From the NCBI RefSeq assembly GCF_016785085.1, contig NZ_JAENHO010000005.1, positions 310,001-374,000 of the forward strand: a stretch of 64,000 nt of DNA, given 5' to 3'. This document shows positions 35,981 through 46,500 of this stretch, one piece after another. Under the pieces are notes generated by a model, which saw nothing but the letters and a program-made list of their open reading frames with translations, was not told the origin of the DNA and did not search any database. A program made the translations under genes and the position numbers. This DNA is from Paractinoplanes lichenicola. Its GTDB lineage: Bacteria; Actinomycetota; Actinomycetes; Mycobacteriales; Micromonosporaceae. Numbering within the stretch: position 1 is the first letter of the stretch; every line of letters starts with the position of its first letter.

Positions 35981-36436
35981 GTGGACGAAGTTGATTCGGC
36001 GATCGTGCGCGCATTGCAGGCGAACGCCCGGCAGACCAACCGCGACCTGGCCCGCGCGGTCGGCATCGCCCCGTCGACCTGCCTGGAACGCGTACGGCTG
36101 CTGCGGGACCGCGGGGTGATCACCGGGTATCACGCCGAGATCAGCCTGGCCGCGCTCAACCGCCATGTGCAGGCGTTCCTGCACGTCCAGGTGCGCCCGA
36201 TGAGCCGCGAGGTCATCGAGAACCTCAAGGCCTACATCGGCGGGCTGCCCGAGGTGATCTCGGTCTTCGTCGTGGCCGGCGGCGACGACCTGCTGGTCCA
36301 CGTCGCCGTCCCGAGCGTCGACGGCCTGCATTCGTTCCTCATGGACAAGTTCACGCAGCGCCGCGAGATCGTCGGCTTCCGCAGCTCGGTGATCTACCAG
36401 CACGCCCGAAATCGCATCCTGGAGGAACTCGCCTGA
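35981..36436 (+). CDS. Lrp/AsnC-family regulator
   Basis: The 151-residue protein has an N-terminal HTH (AIVRALQANARQTNRDLARAV and APSTCLERV) and a C-terminal RAM/ACT ligand domain (VFVVAGGDDLLVHVAVP). Such regulators sense amino acids, commonly Leu or branched chains, and control nearby catabolic genes. The GTG at 35981 has SD AAAGGTG. Its divergent target is the Val/Leu dehydrogenase. Confidence 0.9.
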   Translation: MDEVDSAIVRALQANARQTNRDLARAVGIAPSTCLERVRLLRDRGVITGYHAEISLAALNRHVQAFLHVQVRPMSREVIENLKAYIGGLPEVISVFVVAGGDDLLVHVAVPSVDGLHSFLMDKFTQRREIVGFRSSVIYQHARNRILEELA

Positions 36437-36608
36437 CGTCCCTGCGCGCGCCGATCGCGTCGTCAGGGACAACAGCCGATCCCGTACGAGTCGTCACCCC
36501 CGACAAAAGCACCGGGGACCGTTCCGGGCGCGCCTCGCGAGCGAGTGGGTGGCCGGGGCCGTTGCGCGGCCACCGGCCGTGTTGCAACGAAAGCCGCAGT
36601 CCGCCCTC

Positions 36609-36728
36609 AGCCACCGACGCTGTAGCGGCACAGGCCCGTGACGCCGTCCTCAGCTGCTGACGGTGTAACAGCCCGGGCTCGTGACACCGTCCTCAGCTGC
36701 TGACGGTGTAGCGGCCCGGGCCCGGGAC
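36609..36728 (-). repeat. Triplicated 3' end of a membrane-protein gene
   Basis: A unit of about 44-45 bp containing the last codons (R-Y-T-V-S-S, stop) of the gene at 36693-38426 occurs three times in tandem: the gene's own end and two diverged copies downstream at about 36653 and 36609. Each copy still carries an in-frame-like stop, so the duplications appended non-coding DNA. Confidence 0.7.
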
Positions 36729-38426
36729 TCGGACGAGCAGCCAGTCGCCGTCCCGGTGGAGCGTCGCGCCGGCGCTGACCGTCAGCCAGCGATTCCAGCG
36801 GATCCGGACCGGGATATCGCCCGCGGCCGGCGCCTCGAACGTCAGCGAGGCGGCGTCCTGGCTGGTCAGCGTGCCCGGCGCGGCGACGATCGGCCGGGGG
36901 TCGGTGACCGCGTAGAGGCGCCAGTGGGGGCTCGTCCACACTTCGGTCAGATAGGGCAGACCCGCGGTGACCAGCGCCGCCTCGGGCCGGCCGGACCAGG
37001 TCAGCTCGGCGTCGGGGACGGCCACGAACTGGACGGCCAGCTCCTCGAGCCAGAGCCGGTAGGTGCCGGCCGAGAGCGGCACGCCGGTTCCGGTGGCGCC
37101 GGGGATCTCGTTGAAGAACAGCGGGTTGCGGTCGATGTCGGCCTGCCGCAGCCAGCCCCGGGCCAGCGGGACGTCACCCATGTGGGCGGCCTCCCAATAG
37201 GCGCGGGTGGCGGGGATCTCGACGCGGCCGGTCAGCTGTTCCTGCGCCAGGCGGTCGAGGAGGGGGCGGAAGTAGGCGGCGTCGGCGGTCGGGTTGCCGA
37301 TGTCACGCACGTCGCCGGTGACCACGGGAGGCTGCCACCAGCAGGCGACGGCCAGCAGCACGACTACGGCCCAGGTCGGCAAAGGGCGATAGCTGAGGCG
37401 AGAGGTGCTGGGTCGGGCGCGCGACCGGGACGGCGGCTGAGCGTCGGACCCACGGGACGGCGGCTGGGCGTCGGATTGACGGGACGGCGGCTGGGGGTTG
37501 GGCCGGGCGGGTGGCTGGGCCGTGGAAGCGGTCGGGGCGGCCGACGTCGCCGCGGGCGTGCGCGAGAACCGGGGAAGGGTGGCGTAGGCGGCCAGGAGCG
37601 GGAGCGTGAACATCACGGCCAGGCGGGTGGCGTTGAGGCCGACCGGGGTGTGGATCAGGGCCGCCGCCAGCACCCCGAGGGCCGCGAGGACGCCGCCGAC
37701 GCGCACGGGCCGACGAGGGACCAGGGCCGCCACGACGAGGGCGGCGACCACGGCCCGCACGGTGTCGGTGCGGCTGATGTTCATCCAGCCGCCGTCGCCG
37801 AAGAGCAGCGCGTTGAGGGCCAGGGGAAGCGCCGCGGGCACGGCGACCAGCAGCCCGGCCCGCACCCGATCGGGGGCGAGCCGAGGGGGACGGCGCGGCG
37901 ACAGGGCCAGGGCGACGCCGGCCAGGCCCACGAACAGCGCGGCCACCGGGCTCGTGGCGGCGGCCAGCAGGGCCAGCAGCGGAGGCAGCCAGCGGCGGCG
38001 CGCAGAGGTCAGGGCCAGCAGGGCGGCCAGCCCCAGGCAGACCCCCAGCCCGTACGTCACCCGGCCGCTGACCAGGTTGCCCGCGATGCACAGCGTTCCG
38101 GCCACGGCGCCCAGCAGCGGGCGAGGGGCCCCGGTGCGGCGCAGCAGGAGGGCGAACAGCACCGAGGCGGCCAGCAGGGACAGGGCGCCGGTGACGCGTA
38201 CGCCGAGGAGGGCCATCACGGGCTGTGAGGTCAGGCTGTAGCCCAGCTGGTCGACTCCGGCGTACCAGCGAAGGTCTGTCGGGGTGTAGCCGTGCGCCTC
38301 GAAGAAACCGGCCCGGGCCTGCTGCGCGGCCAGGTCGGAGCCCATCGGCGGAAGCAGCAGGTAGACGACGCCGAGCACCGCCGCGAGCACGGCGGTGACC
38401 CACTCCAGCCGGTGCCGAGCCCACAC
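36693..38426 (-). CDS. Polytopic membrane protein with repeat insert
   Basis: The protein of about 577 residues has around ten membrane helices in its first two-thirds, one more helix near residue 350, then an extracytoplasmic C-terminal domain rich in beta strands. It resembles actinobacterial GT-C-type or 6-pyruvoyl-tetrahydropterin-synthase-related membrane proteins, without a catalytic motif I can name. A Pro-rich insert near residues 290-340 contains three QPPSR units coded by 33-bp DNA repeats. Start uncertain: GTG at 38426 (SD GGTAGGG) or ATG at 38468, which would overlap the divergent gene. Confidence 0.7.
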   Translation of the reverse strand: MWARHRLEWVTAVLAAVLGVVYLLLPPMGSDLAAQQARAGFFEAHGYTPTDLRWYAGVDQLGYSLTSQPVMALLGVRVTGALSLLAASVLFALLLRRTGAPRPLLGAVAGTLCIAGNLVSGRVTYGLGVCLGLAALLALTSARRRWLPPLLALLAAATSPVAALFVGLAGVALALSPRRPPRLAPDRVRAGLLVAVPAALPLALNALLFGDGGWMNISRTDTVRAVVAALVVAALVPRRPVRVGGVLAALGVLAAALIHTPVGLNATRLAVMFTLPLLAAYATLPRFSRTPAATSAAPTASTAQPPARPNPQPPSRQSDAQPPSRGSDAQPPSRSRARPSTSRLSYRPLPTWAVVVLLAVACWWQPPVVTGDVRDIGNPTADAAYFRPLLDRLAQEQLTGRVEIPATRAYWEAAHMGDVPLARGWLRQADIDRNPLFFNEIPGATGTGVPLSAGTYRLWLEELAVQFVAVPDAELTWSGRPEAALVTAGLPYLTEVWTSPHWRLYAVTDPRPIVAAPGTLTSQDAASLTFEAPAAGDIPVRIRWNRWLTVSAGATLHRDGDWLLVRVPGPGRYTVSS

Positions 38427-38466
38427 GCGCCAAGACCCTACCCGTACGCACGGTAGTGTGCTCGCC

Positions 38467-40410
38467 ATGCCCCGCCCCGCCGTCGTCCGCTATGGGGGCT
38501 TCGCCGGCAGCCTGGCCCTCGCGGTCGCGGCCTGGCTCGGCGGCGCGACCAACCCGTGGCAGCCCACGATCACCCCGGGCACGATCTTCGCCGGTGACAA
38601 CGGCGTCCTGCTGCCGGTCGCCTGGCTGGCCGGCACGGGCCTGCTGATCGCGGCGTGGGTGGCCGGAGTCCACACGGAGAAAACAGCGCGCTGGGCCTAC
38701 GTCACGGCCGCCCTGTGGCTGCTGCCGCTGCTCGCGTTCCTGCCGCTGGGCAGCTACGACGCCTACTCGTACGCGTGTCAGGGCTGGCAGCAGAGTGCGG
38801 GCCTGGACCCGTACGCGGGCGGTGTTGACCTTGTGGGTTGCCCCTGGGCCGACGCCGTGGCCCCGACGTGGCGCGACGCCCCGGCGCCGTACGGTCCGCT
38901 GTTCCTGATGCTGGCGGGGATCGCCGCCAAGACCGGCAGCCTGACCCTCACCCTGGCCGGCCTGCGAGTGATCGCGCTGCTGGGAGTGGCCCTGATCGCC
39001 GTCGCCCTGCCGGTGCTGTGCCGCCGCGGGGGCGTGCCACTCGGCCGCGCGGCCTGGCTCGTGCTGGCCTGCCCACTGGTCCCCATCCACCTGATCTCCG
39101 GCGCCCACAACGACGCCCTCATGATCGGCCTAATGGCATCCGGCCTGGCCCTGGCCATCCGCGCCAACCCCACCTTCATCCGCGCCAACCCCACCGCTAC
39201 GCCCGCCAGTTCCGCAGCCACGCCCGCCAACCCGACCGTCACATCCGCCAACCCCGCCGCGCCCGCCAACCCCACCGCCGCCTCAGTCGCGAGCCCCGCC
39301 GTTGGGGACGGCAAATCCGCGACCGTGCCCGCTAGCTCCGCGGCAGAGGGCGCCGCCGGTTTCGTCACAGATAGCCCCGCCGTAGCCGCCGCGCCCGCAA
39401 ACTCTCCCGCTGTGGCCGCCAAACCCACCGCCGCGCCCGCAAACTCCCCCGCCGACGCCGCGAACACCGAAGCCGGGGTCGCGAATGCTGGCACTGGCGT
39501 CCGCATGAAAGGCAAAAGTGCCAATCTCGCGGGCTGGGGCGCCGGCCTCCTGCTCGGACTGGCGATCGCCGTAAAGGCAACCGCCCTGGTCGTGGTGCCT
39601 TTCGCGCTCCTGCTGATGATCGAACGTTATCCACAATCCCGGGGTGCCTTGACCGGGCCTGTGGACAACCCGCGGGTCTTGTCGGCTCGGCGGCGTAATT
39701 TCGGCCCACGCCCTTGGTGGTGGGGGTTAGGGATGGCTGGACACGGGCGCGAAGGTGCACAAGCCGGGCAAACAAGCGACGAAGGGCGATCCGGGCGGGC
39801 GGCGTGGGTCGGGCAGGCGGTTCGGGTTTTGGGTGGTGTGCTGGTCGGGCTGGCGGCGGCGAGTCTGGTAAGTGGGCGCGGCTTCGGCTGGGTCACGGCG
39901 CTCAGCGGCAGCGGCAAGTCGGTGCAGTGGACGTCGCCCCCGACGGCGGTCGGCATGGCCATCGACCTGGTCGGGCCGGATGCCGTGCCGGTGACCCGAA
40001 TCCTGGGCATCGTCGCGCTCGCGGTCGTCCTGATCCGGCTCTGGTGGAACGCGGCTCGCGGCGCAAACTGGCAGGCCGGCGGCAGAAACCCGCTCCTGTA
40101 CGCCGGTTACGCGCTCGCCGCCACGGTCTTGCTCGCGCCGGTCTTTCACCCCTGGTACGCCCTGTGGCCGCTCGCGATTCTGGCGGCCACGTTGCATAGG
40201 CATTTGAACTGGCTGGTCGTCCCGTGCGCCGTCGCGAGCGCCCTGTGTCTGCCGGATGGATACAACCTGGCCCTGGCCGTGAAAACGCAGGGCGCGGTCG
40301 CGATGACTGTCTTTCTAGTCTGGATAGTGGTGCATGAAGCGAAAAACAGGATTGCTGGCCGCCGCCGGGCTGATCACCCTGCTGGTCGTCTATCTGGCCC
40401 AGACGCGTAA
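38467..40410 (+). CDS. Polyprenol-phosphate mannosyltransferase-like (GT-C)
   Basis: The 647-residue protein has about twelve helices and resembles MptA/MptB mannosyltransferases. The sequence LGSYDAYSYACQGW in the first large loop carries the Asp expected of the GT-C catalytic site, and ISGAHNDALMIGLM is a conserved helix end. HPWYALWPLAI is near the C-terminus. Residues about 230-354 are an Ala/Pro/Asn/Thr low-complexity insert, and about 384-454 a second Gly/Arg-rich insert holding DnaA-box-like DNA. Both lie between helices. Confidence 0.82.
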   Translation: MPRPAVVRYGGFAGSLALAVAAWLGGATNPWQPTITPGTIFAGDNGVLLPVAWLAGTGLLIAAWVAGVHTEKTARWAYVTAALWLLPLLAFLPLGSYDAYSYACQGWQQSAGLDPYAGGVDLVGCPWADAVAPTWRDAPAPYGPLFLMLAGIAAKTGSLTLTLAGLRVIALLGVALIAVALPVLCRRGGVPLGRAAWLVLACPLVPIHLISGAHNDALMIGLMASGLALAIRANPTFIRANPTATPASSAATPANPTVTSANPAAPANPTAASVASPAVGDGKSATVPASSAAEGAAGFVTDSPAVAAAPANSPAVAAKPTAAPANSPADAANTEAGVANAGTGVRMKGKSANLAGWGAGLLLGLAIAVKATALVVVPFALLLMIERYPQSRGALTGPVDNPRVLSARRRNFGPRPWWWGLGMAGHGREGAQAGQTSDEGRSGRAAWVGQAVRVLGGVLVGLAAASLVSGRGFGWVTALSGSGKSVQWTSPPTAVGMAIDLVGPDAVPVTRILGIVALAVVLIRLWWNAARGANWQAGGRNPLLYAGYALAATVLLAPVFHPWYALWPLAILAATLHRHLNWLVVPCAVASALCLPDGYNLALAVKTQGAVAMTVFLVWIVVHEAKNRIAGRRRADHPAGRLSGPDA

Positions 40411-41476
40411 CGGGTATTTCGACTCCAAGGTCTACTACGGGGCGATCCAGTACTGGTTCCGCGGCGACGGCGGCATGGTCTACGACTGGCTCCGCCCCGG
40501 CACCCCGTACGGCTTCACCTACCCGCCCTTCGCCGGCCTCGTCATGGCCCCGATGGCGTTCCTCCCGTTCGGCGTCGTGGTCGTCGTCGCGATCATCGCC
40601 ACGGTGCTGACCACCGCGCTGCTGACGTGGTGGTTCACGCGTGACCTGATCCGGCGTCAGCAGTGGACGGTCTGGTTCGCGTACGGGATCGCGGTGTGCC
40701 TGGCCATCTCGTTCGAGCCGGTCCGCGAGACCATCACGTTCGGCCAGGTCAACACGCTGCTGCTCACGCTGGTGGCCGGAGATTTGCTGCTCGGCCTGTC
40801 GAAGGGCCGCAAGTGGGCGGGTGTCGGCATCGGCCTGGCCACTGCGATCAAGCTGACACCCGGCATCTTCATCGTCTATCTGCTGGTCACCCGGCGCTGG
40901 CGGGCCGCCGCGACCGCGAGTGGCACGGCGGCCGGGGCCACCCTGCTCGCCGCGGCGATCTTCCCGGACGAGTCCCGCGAGTTCTGGACGTCGGCGCTGT
41001 GGGACACCAACCGGGTGGGGGTGCTGTCCTTTCTGTCCAACCAGTCCGAGCGCGGCTTCCTGGCCCGGCTGCCGATCGCGCAGGTCGAATCCAAGATCTG
41101 GGTCGTCTGCGTGCTCCTCACGTTGGCGTTCTGGGCCTGGCGGGTGGCCAAGGCGCCGGACGACATCATGGGCGGGCTGGCGCTGACCGGCATCGTCGGC
41201 TGCCTGATCAGCCCCGTGACGTGGATCCACCACTGTGTCTGGCTGCTGCCGGCGATCGTCCGGTGCGTCGAGGCGAACCGGAAGGCCCTCGGCATCAGCG
41301 CCTACGTGCTGATGACCAGCCGGCTCACCTGGCTGTGGGAGAAACGCCCGCGTCCCCCGCTCGAGCTGATCGGCGGCAACCTCTATGTCTGGTTCAGCCT
41401 GGCCCTGCTGATCTGGACACCCATCGGCACTTCTCGTTCAGCCGAAGTCCATGCGGAGGACAAGATCCTCACGTAA
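40334..41476 (+). CDS. GT87-family (DUF2029) mannosyltransferase-like protein
   Basis: The 380-residue protein has about ten helices. It has the GT87 features FDSKVYYGAIQYW and YGFTYPPFAGLVMAPMAFLPFG near residue 60, then GQVNTLLLTLVAGDLL and ATAIKLTPGIFIVYLL. These transfer mannose from polyprenyl-phosphomannose to lipoglycans. It overlaps the preceding GT-C gene by 77 bases, so the two are co-translated. It starts at an ATG. Confidence 0.87.
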   Translation: MKRKTGLLAAAGLITLLVVYLAQTRNGYFDSKVYYGAIQYWFRGDGGMVYDWLRPGTPYGFTYPPFAGLVMAPMAFLPFGVVVVVAIIATVLTTALLTWWFTRDLIRRQQWTVWFAYGIAVCLAISFEPVRETITFGQVNTLLLTLVAGDLLLGLSKGRKWAGVGIGLATAIKLTPGIFIVYLLVTRRWRAAATASGTAAGATLLAAAIFPDESREFWTSALWDTNRVGVLSFLSNQSERGFLARLPIAQVESKIWVVCVLLTLAFWAWRVAKAPDDIMGGLALTGIVGCLISPVTWIHHCVWLLPAIVRCVEANRKALGISAYVLMTSRLTWLWEKRPRPPLELIGGNLYVWFSLALLIWTPIGTSRSAEVHAEDKILT

Positions 41477-41485
41477 TCAGAGCGC

Positions 41486-43594
41486 ATGCGTAAACGCTCG
41501 GCAATCGCCCTGATCGGCCTGGCCGCGACCTTCGTCGCCGCGCCCGCCTCGGCCCATCAGAAGGAAACGGAATTCAAGCGGCTCTCCACGTTCCCCGCGT
41601 ATCTGAACTCGTCGATCGACGATACGGCCGCCGCCGAGATCTCCACGGTCACCGAGGACGGCCGCACGGTCGTCTACACCGACAGCCCGGGCAAGCGCCT
41701 CGGCTTCGTCGACATCACCGACCCGGGCAAGCCGAAGCCGGCCGGCACGCTGGCCCTCGACGGCGAGCCCACCTCGGTCGCGCACCTGGGCCGCCTGCTG
41801 CTCGCGGGCGTCAACACCAGCGCGAGCTTCACCGACCCGTCCGGCAAGCTCGTCGTGGTCGACGACCGCAGCCGCAAGGTGGTGCGCACGATCGACCTGG
41901 GCGGCCAGCCCGACTCCGTCGCGGTGGCGCCGAGCGGCCGCTACATCGCGGTGGCGATCGAGAACGAGCGCGACGAGGACGTCAACGACGGCGCGATCCC
42001 GCAGCTCCCGGCCGGTTACCTGTCGGTGATCGACACCAGGACGTGGAAGGCCTCGAAGGTCGACCTGACCGGCATCGCCGCGGTCGGCCCGACCGATCCC
42101 GAGCCCGAGTACGTCAGCGTCAACTCGCGCGACGAGGCGGTCGTCACGCTGCAGGAGAACAACCACATCGCGGTCGTGTCGCTGGCCTCGAAGAAGGTCG
42201 TCAAGCACTTCTCGGCCGGCACCGTCACGGTGAACCAGGTCGACACCAAGGACGACGACACCATCACGCTGGACGGCTCGATCACCGCCAAGCGCGAGCC
42301 CGACGGCGTCACCTGGATCAACGACTCGATGTTCGCCGCGGCCAACGAGGGCGACTGGCAGGGCGGCACGCGCGGCTGGACGATCTTCTCGCGCGACGGC
42401 AAGGTCGTCTGGGACGCGGGCAACTCGCTCGAGCACATCGCCGTCGAGCACGGCCTCTACCCGGACAAGCGCTCGGACGCCAAGGGCATCGAGGTCGAGA
42501 ACGTCGCGTTCGCCAAGATCGGCCGGACGCCGTACGTCTTCGTCAACTCGGAGCGCGGCAACTTCACCGCCGTCTACGACGTGTCGAACCCCTGGAAGCC
42601 GAAGTTCCGGCAGCTCCTGCCGACCGTGAACGCGCCCGAGGGCGTCGTCGCGGTGCCGTCGCGCGGGCTCGTCGTGGTCTCCAGCGAGGAGGAGAACCCC
42701 GACGCCAACATCCGCGGCTCGATCCAGGTCTTCGGCGTGGGCCACGGCCAGTTCCCGTCGATCGTCTCGGACGACCTGATCCCGTTCGGCACGCTGTCGG
42801 CCCTGTCGGCGGTGCCCGGCAAGCGCTCGCAGCTCGTCTCGGTCACCGACTCGGCCTACACGCCGACCCGGATCCTGACGATCGACACGGCCCGCCGCCC
42901 GGCCCAGATCACCAAGCAGCTCACCGTCACGAAGGACGGCAAGCCGGTCGGTTACGACGCCGAGGGCATCGTGGCCCGCAAGGCCGGCGGTTACTGGCTG
43001 GCCAGCGAGGGTTCCGCGGCCACCCCCAACCTTCTCGTACGTCTCGACGCCCGCGGCGCCGTCCAGCAGGAGATCCCGCTGCCGGCCGACATCGCCGCCG
43101 CCGTCACCACGAACGGCTTCGAGGGCGTGACCGAGACCGGGAACAGCGTGTGGGTCGCCGTCCAGCGCCCGCTCAAGACCGACCCGCAGAACGTCGTACG
43201 GATCGGGAAGCTCGACCTGAAGACCGGCGCCTGGTCGTGGCTGCTCTACCCGCTCGACACGGCCCCGATCGGCTGGACCGGGCTGTCCGAGATCGTCGCG
43301 GTCGACGGCATGTTCGCGGTCATCGAGCGCGACAACCAGCGCGGCCCGCAAGCGTCGATCAAGAAGGTCTACAAGTTCGACGTCCCGGCCACCTGGACCG
43401 GCACCCCGACCGTCCAGAAGAAGCTCGTCAAGGACCTGCTGCCGCTGCTCAAGGCCGACAACGGCTGGGTGCAGGACAAGGTCGAGGGCCTCGCGATCGC
43501 GGGTGACGGGCAGACCTACGCCGTCACCGACAACGACGCGATCGACGACGCCACCGGCGAGACGGTCTTCCTCCGGCTGGGCCGGATCCTCTGA
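41486..43594 (+). CDS. Secreted esterase-like phytase-family protein
   Basis: The 702-residue protein has a classic signal peptide (MRKRSAIALIGLAATFVAAP, cleavage near ASAHQ). It then shows repeated beta-propeller blades with LSVIDTRTWKA, VAVAPSGRYIAVAI and similar. The C-terminal third, with YDAEGIVARKAGGYWLASEG and VEGLAIAGDG, matches the esterase-like-activity-of-phytase domain. It probably acts outside the cell on phosphate esters or cell-wall ligands. It ends one base before the convergent AfsR-type gene. Confidence 0.85.
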   Translation: MRKRSAIALIGLAATFVAAPASAHQKETEFKRLSTFPAYLNSSIDDTAAAEISTVTEDGRTVVYTDSPGKRLGFVDITDPGKPKPAGTLALDGEPTSVAHLGRLLLAGVNTSASFTDPSGKLVVVDDRSRKVVRTIDLGGQPDSVAVAPSGRYIAVAIENERDEDVNDGAIPQLPAGYLSVIDTRTWKASKVDLTGIAAVGPTDPEPEYVSVNSRDEAVVTLQENNHIAVVSLASKKVVKHFSAGTVTVNQVDTKDDDTITLDGSITAKREPDGVTWINDSMFAAANEGDWQGGTRGWTIFSRDGKVVWDAGNSLEHIAVEHGLYPDKRSDAKGIEVENVAFAKIGRTPYVFVNSERGNFTAVYDVSNPWKPKFRQLLPTVNAPEGVVAVPSRGLVVVSSEEENPDANIRGSIQVFGVGHGQFPSIVSDDLIPFGTLSALSAVPGKRSQLVSVTDSAYTPTRILTIDTARRPAQITKQLTVTKDGKPVGYDAEGIVARKAGGYWLASEGSAATPNLLVRLDARGAVQQEIPLPADIAAAVTTNGFEGVTETGNSVWVAVQRPLKTDPQNVVRIGKLDLKTGAWSWLLYPLDTAPIGWTGLSEIVAVDGMFAVIERDNQRGPQASIKKVYKFDVPATWTGTPTVQKKLVKDLLPLLKADNGWVQDKVEGLAIAGDGQTYAVTDNDAIDDATGETVFLRLGRIL

Positions 43595-46500
43595 TCAGAG
43601 CAGGTCGGCGGCCGTGAACATCGTCGTTCCGGCCGCCCGCCGATAGGCCTCGTCGAAGCCCGCGTCGCCCAGTGCGGCGCGGGCTTCGAACGTGATGCGC
43701 TCGACGTCCGGCACCGAGAGATCCCGCGACCCCCGTACGGCGTCCGAGGCGCCCAGCAGGAAAGCGGCCCGCTCCGGGTTGCCCTCGCGCAGCTCGAGGT
43801 CGGCCAGCCCGACCAGGGTCAGCGCGATCACCGGCGAATCCCGCGACTCGACCGCCATCCGTACGGCGTCGGTGTGGCTCCGCCGGGCCGTGACCAGGTC
43901 ACCCGCCGCCGCGTCGATCAGCCCCTGGGTGTGCATCGCCATGGCCTTGAACTGTGGCATGGCCGCCGGGTGACGCATCATCTCGACGGCCATGTCCATG
44001 CAGCGGCGGGCCTCGGAGAGGTCGCCCTCCATCCGGGCGAACGTCGCCGTCCCGTACGCCACCGAGGCCGTCACCTCGGGCAGCGCGACCTCCTCGGCAC
44101 CCTGCCGTGCCTGCTTGAGCGCGGCCCGCGCCTCGGCGACCTCGCCCGCCAGCCACAACTGGTGGCCCAGCTTGACCTCCATCTGCGGCAGGTCCTCGCG
44201 GATGCCCACCTCGCGGACCAGCGCGATCGCCTCCCGCTGCCAGCTGACCGCCTGCACGAAATCGCCCTTGGCCGCGGCCATGTCGCCCAGCGAGCTCAGC
44301 GCGAACCCGATGCCCCAGCGCTCGCCGATCCCGCGGAACCCCGCCAGGGCCTCGCGCATCTCGGCCTCGGCGACGTCGGCGCCGTGCCCGAAGTTGAGCC
44401 GCAGCTGCGACACGAACATCTTGGCCACCGAGCGCAGCCACGGGTCGGGGTCGTCGAACAGCGGCTCGATCACCGCGAACCCGCCCTCCGAGTGACCGCC
44501 CTCGTCGAAGATCGCGGCCAGCGCCGGGATCAGGCGCAGCGCCGGGTGCTTCGGTTCCCGTCCGGCCGTGAGCAGCTGGGCGGCCCGGAAATCGGCCTCG
44601 ACCCGGTCGACCGGCAGCCCGCCCTCCAGCCCGTTGATCGCCGCGTACGTGTGGGCCAGCGCGATGTCCTCGCCGTCGGCGTCACCCGGCATCCCGGCCA
44701 CGGCCGCCGCCAGCACCGCCCCCTCCGGCCGGTGCCCGCTGAGCCACCAGTACCACCCGAGCCGGGCCACCAGCGCCGCCGCCGTGGCCCGGTCGCCGGC
44801 CTCGATCGCGGCCCGCACCGCAGCGATCAGGTTGTCGTGCTCGACGGCCAGCCGGGACAGCCACACCAACTGCTCGGGGCGGCGCAGATGGGGGTCGGCC
44901 GTGCCCGCCAGCTCGAGCAGCCAGCGTGCCACCGCCAGTCGCTGCGACTCGTTCTCGCCGGCCTCGGTCAGCCGCTCCAGGCCGTACTCGCGAATGGTCT
45001 CGAGCATGCGGTAACGGCCGTCCGGGCCGAGCACCAGCAGCGACTTGTCGACCAGGGCGGCCAGCGTGTCCACATCGGTGTCACAGACCAGCTCGGTGGC
45101 GGCCAGGTCGGCGCCGCCCTGGAACAGCGCGAACCGCCGCCACAACCGCCGCTCCGGCTCGGCCAGCAGATCCCAGCTCCAGTCGACGACCGCGCGCAGC
45201 GTCTGATGGCGGGGAAGCGCTGTGCGGCTGCCCCCGGTGAGCAGGCGGAACCGGTCGGTCAGGCGATCGGCCAGCACGGTCACGGGCAGGGTGCGCAGGC
45301 GGGCGGCGGCCAGCTCGATGGCCAGCGGCATGCCGTCGAGCGCCCGGCACACCCGTACGACGGCCGGGGCGTTCTCCTCGGTCAGCGCGAAACTGGCGGC
45401 GCGATCGAGCAGAAGCCGTACGGCGGGGAAGCCGGCAGCGGTCGACGCACCCGCACCCACCGGCGGGAGAGCCAACGGCTCGACCGGATGCAGCCGCTCG
45501 CCCGCGATGCCCAGCGGCTCGCGGCTCGTGGTCAGCAGGGTCAGCCCCGGCGCGGCCCGCAGCAACTCGTCGGCGACCTCGGCCACGGGACCGATCAGAT
45601 GCTCGCAGTTGTCGAGGATCAGCAGCATCGTGCGGCCGGCCAGCGCCTCCCGCAGCCCGGTGCGCGCGGCCTGGCCCGGCCGGTCGAGCACGGCGTGCCC
45701 GCGCAGGCCGAGGGCGGTCAGGACGGCCTGGGGGATCTCCGCCGGGTCGGTCACCGGGGCCAGCTCGACCCGCCACACCTCACCCGGGATCTTGCCGCCG
45801 GCCTCCACCGACAGCCGGGTCTTGCCGCTGCCGCCCGGCCCGAGCAGCGTCACCAGGCGGTGGGTCTCGACCAGACGCCGTACGGCGGAGACGTCCGACT
45901 CGCGGCCCACGAAGCTGCTCACCTCGGCGGGCAGGTTGCCCCGCCGCTTCTCGCCCCGCAACAGGTCGAGATGCAGTTCGCGCAGCTCGGGGGAGGGGTC
46001 GGCGCCCAGCTCGTCGGCCAGGCGGACCCGGAACGACTCGTACGCCGCGAGCGCCCGGCCCGGGTTGCCGACGGCCCGCAGCGCCCGCATCAGCAGCGCG
46101 ACCAGCGATTCGTCGAGCGGGCGGGCGGCCAGCAGCCCCTCGACCTCGGGCACGACGTCGCGCGAGCCCAGCTCGCCGGCGATCCGCTGCTTGAGGGCGA
46201 GCAGCCGCAGCTGCTCGAGATGCACGGCCTCGGCCTGGGCCGCCTCCGGGAACTCCAGGTCGCCCCGCCACAACCGCAGCGCCGCGGCCGGATCCGCGGT
46301 CACCAGGCCGACGAAGACGTGCGCGTCCACCTGCTCGGGCGCGACGACCAGCCGATAGCCGTGCGGCGTGGCCTCGACCACCAGCTCGGGCGCGGCCCGG
46401 CGCAGCCGCGAGACGAGCGCCTGCAGGGCATTGCCCGCGGCGGCCGGCGGCTCGTCACCCCACACGCCGTCGATCAGGCGGTCGGCCGAGACCACCCGCC

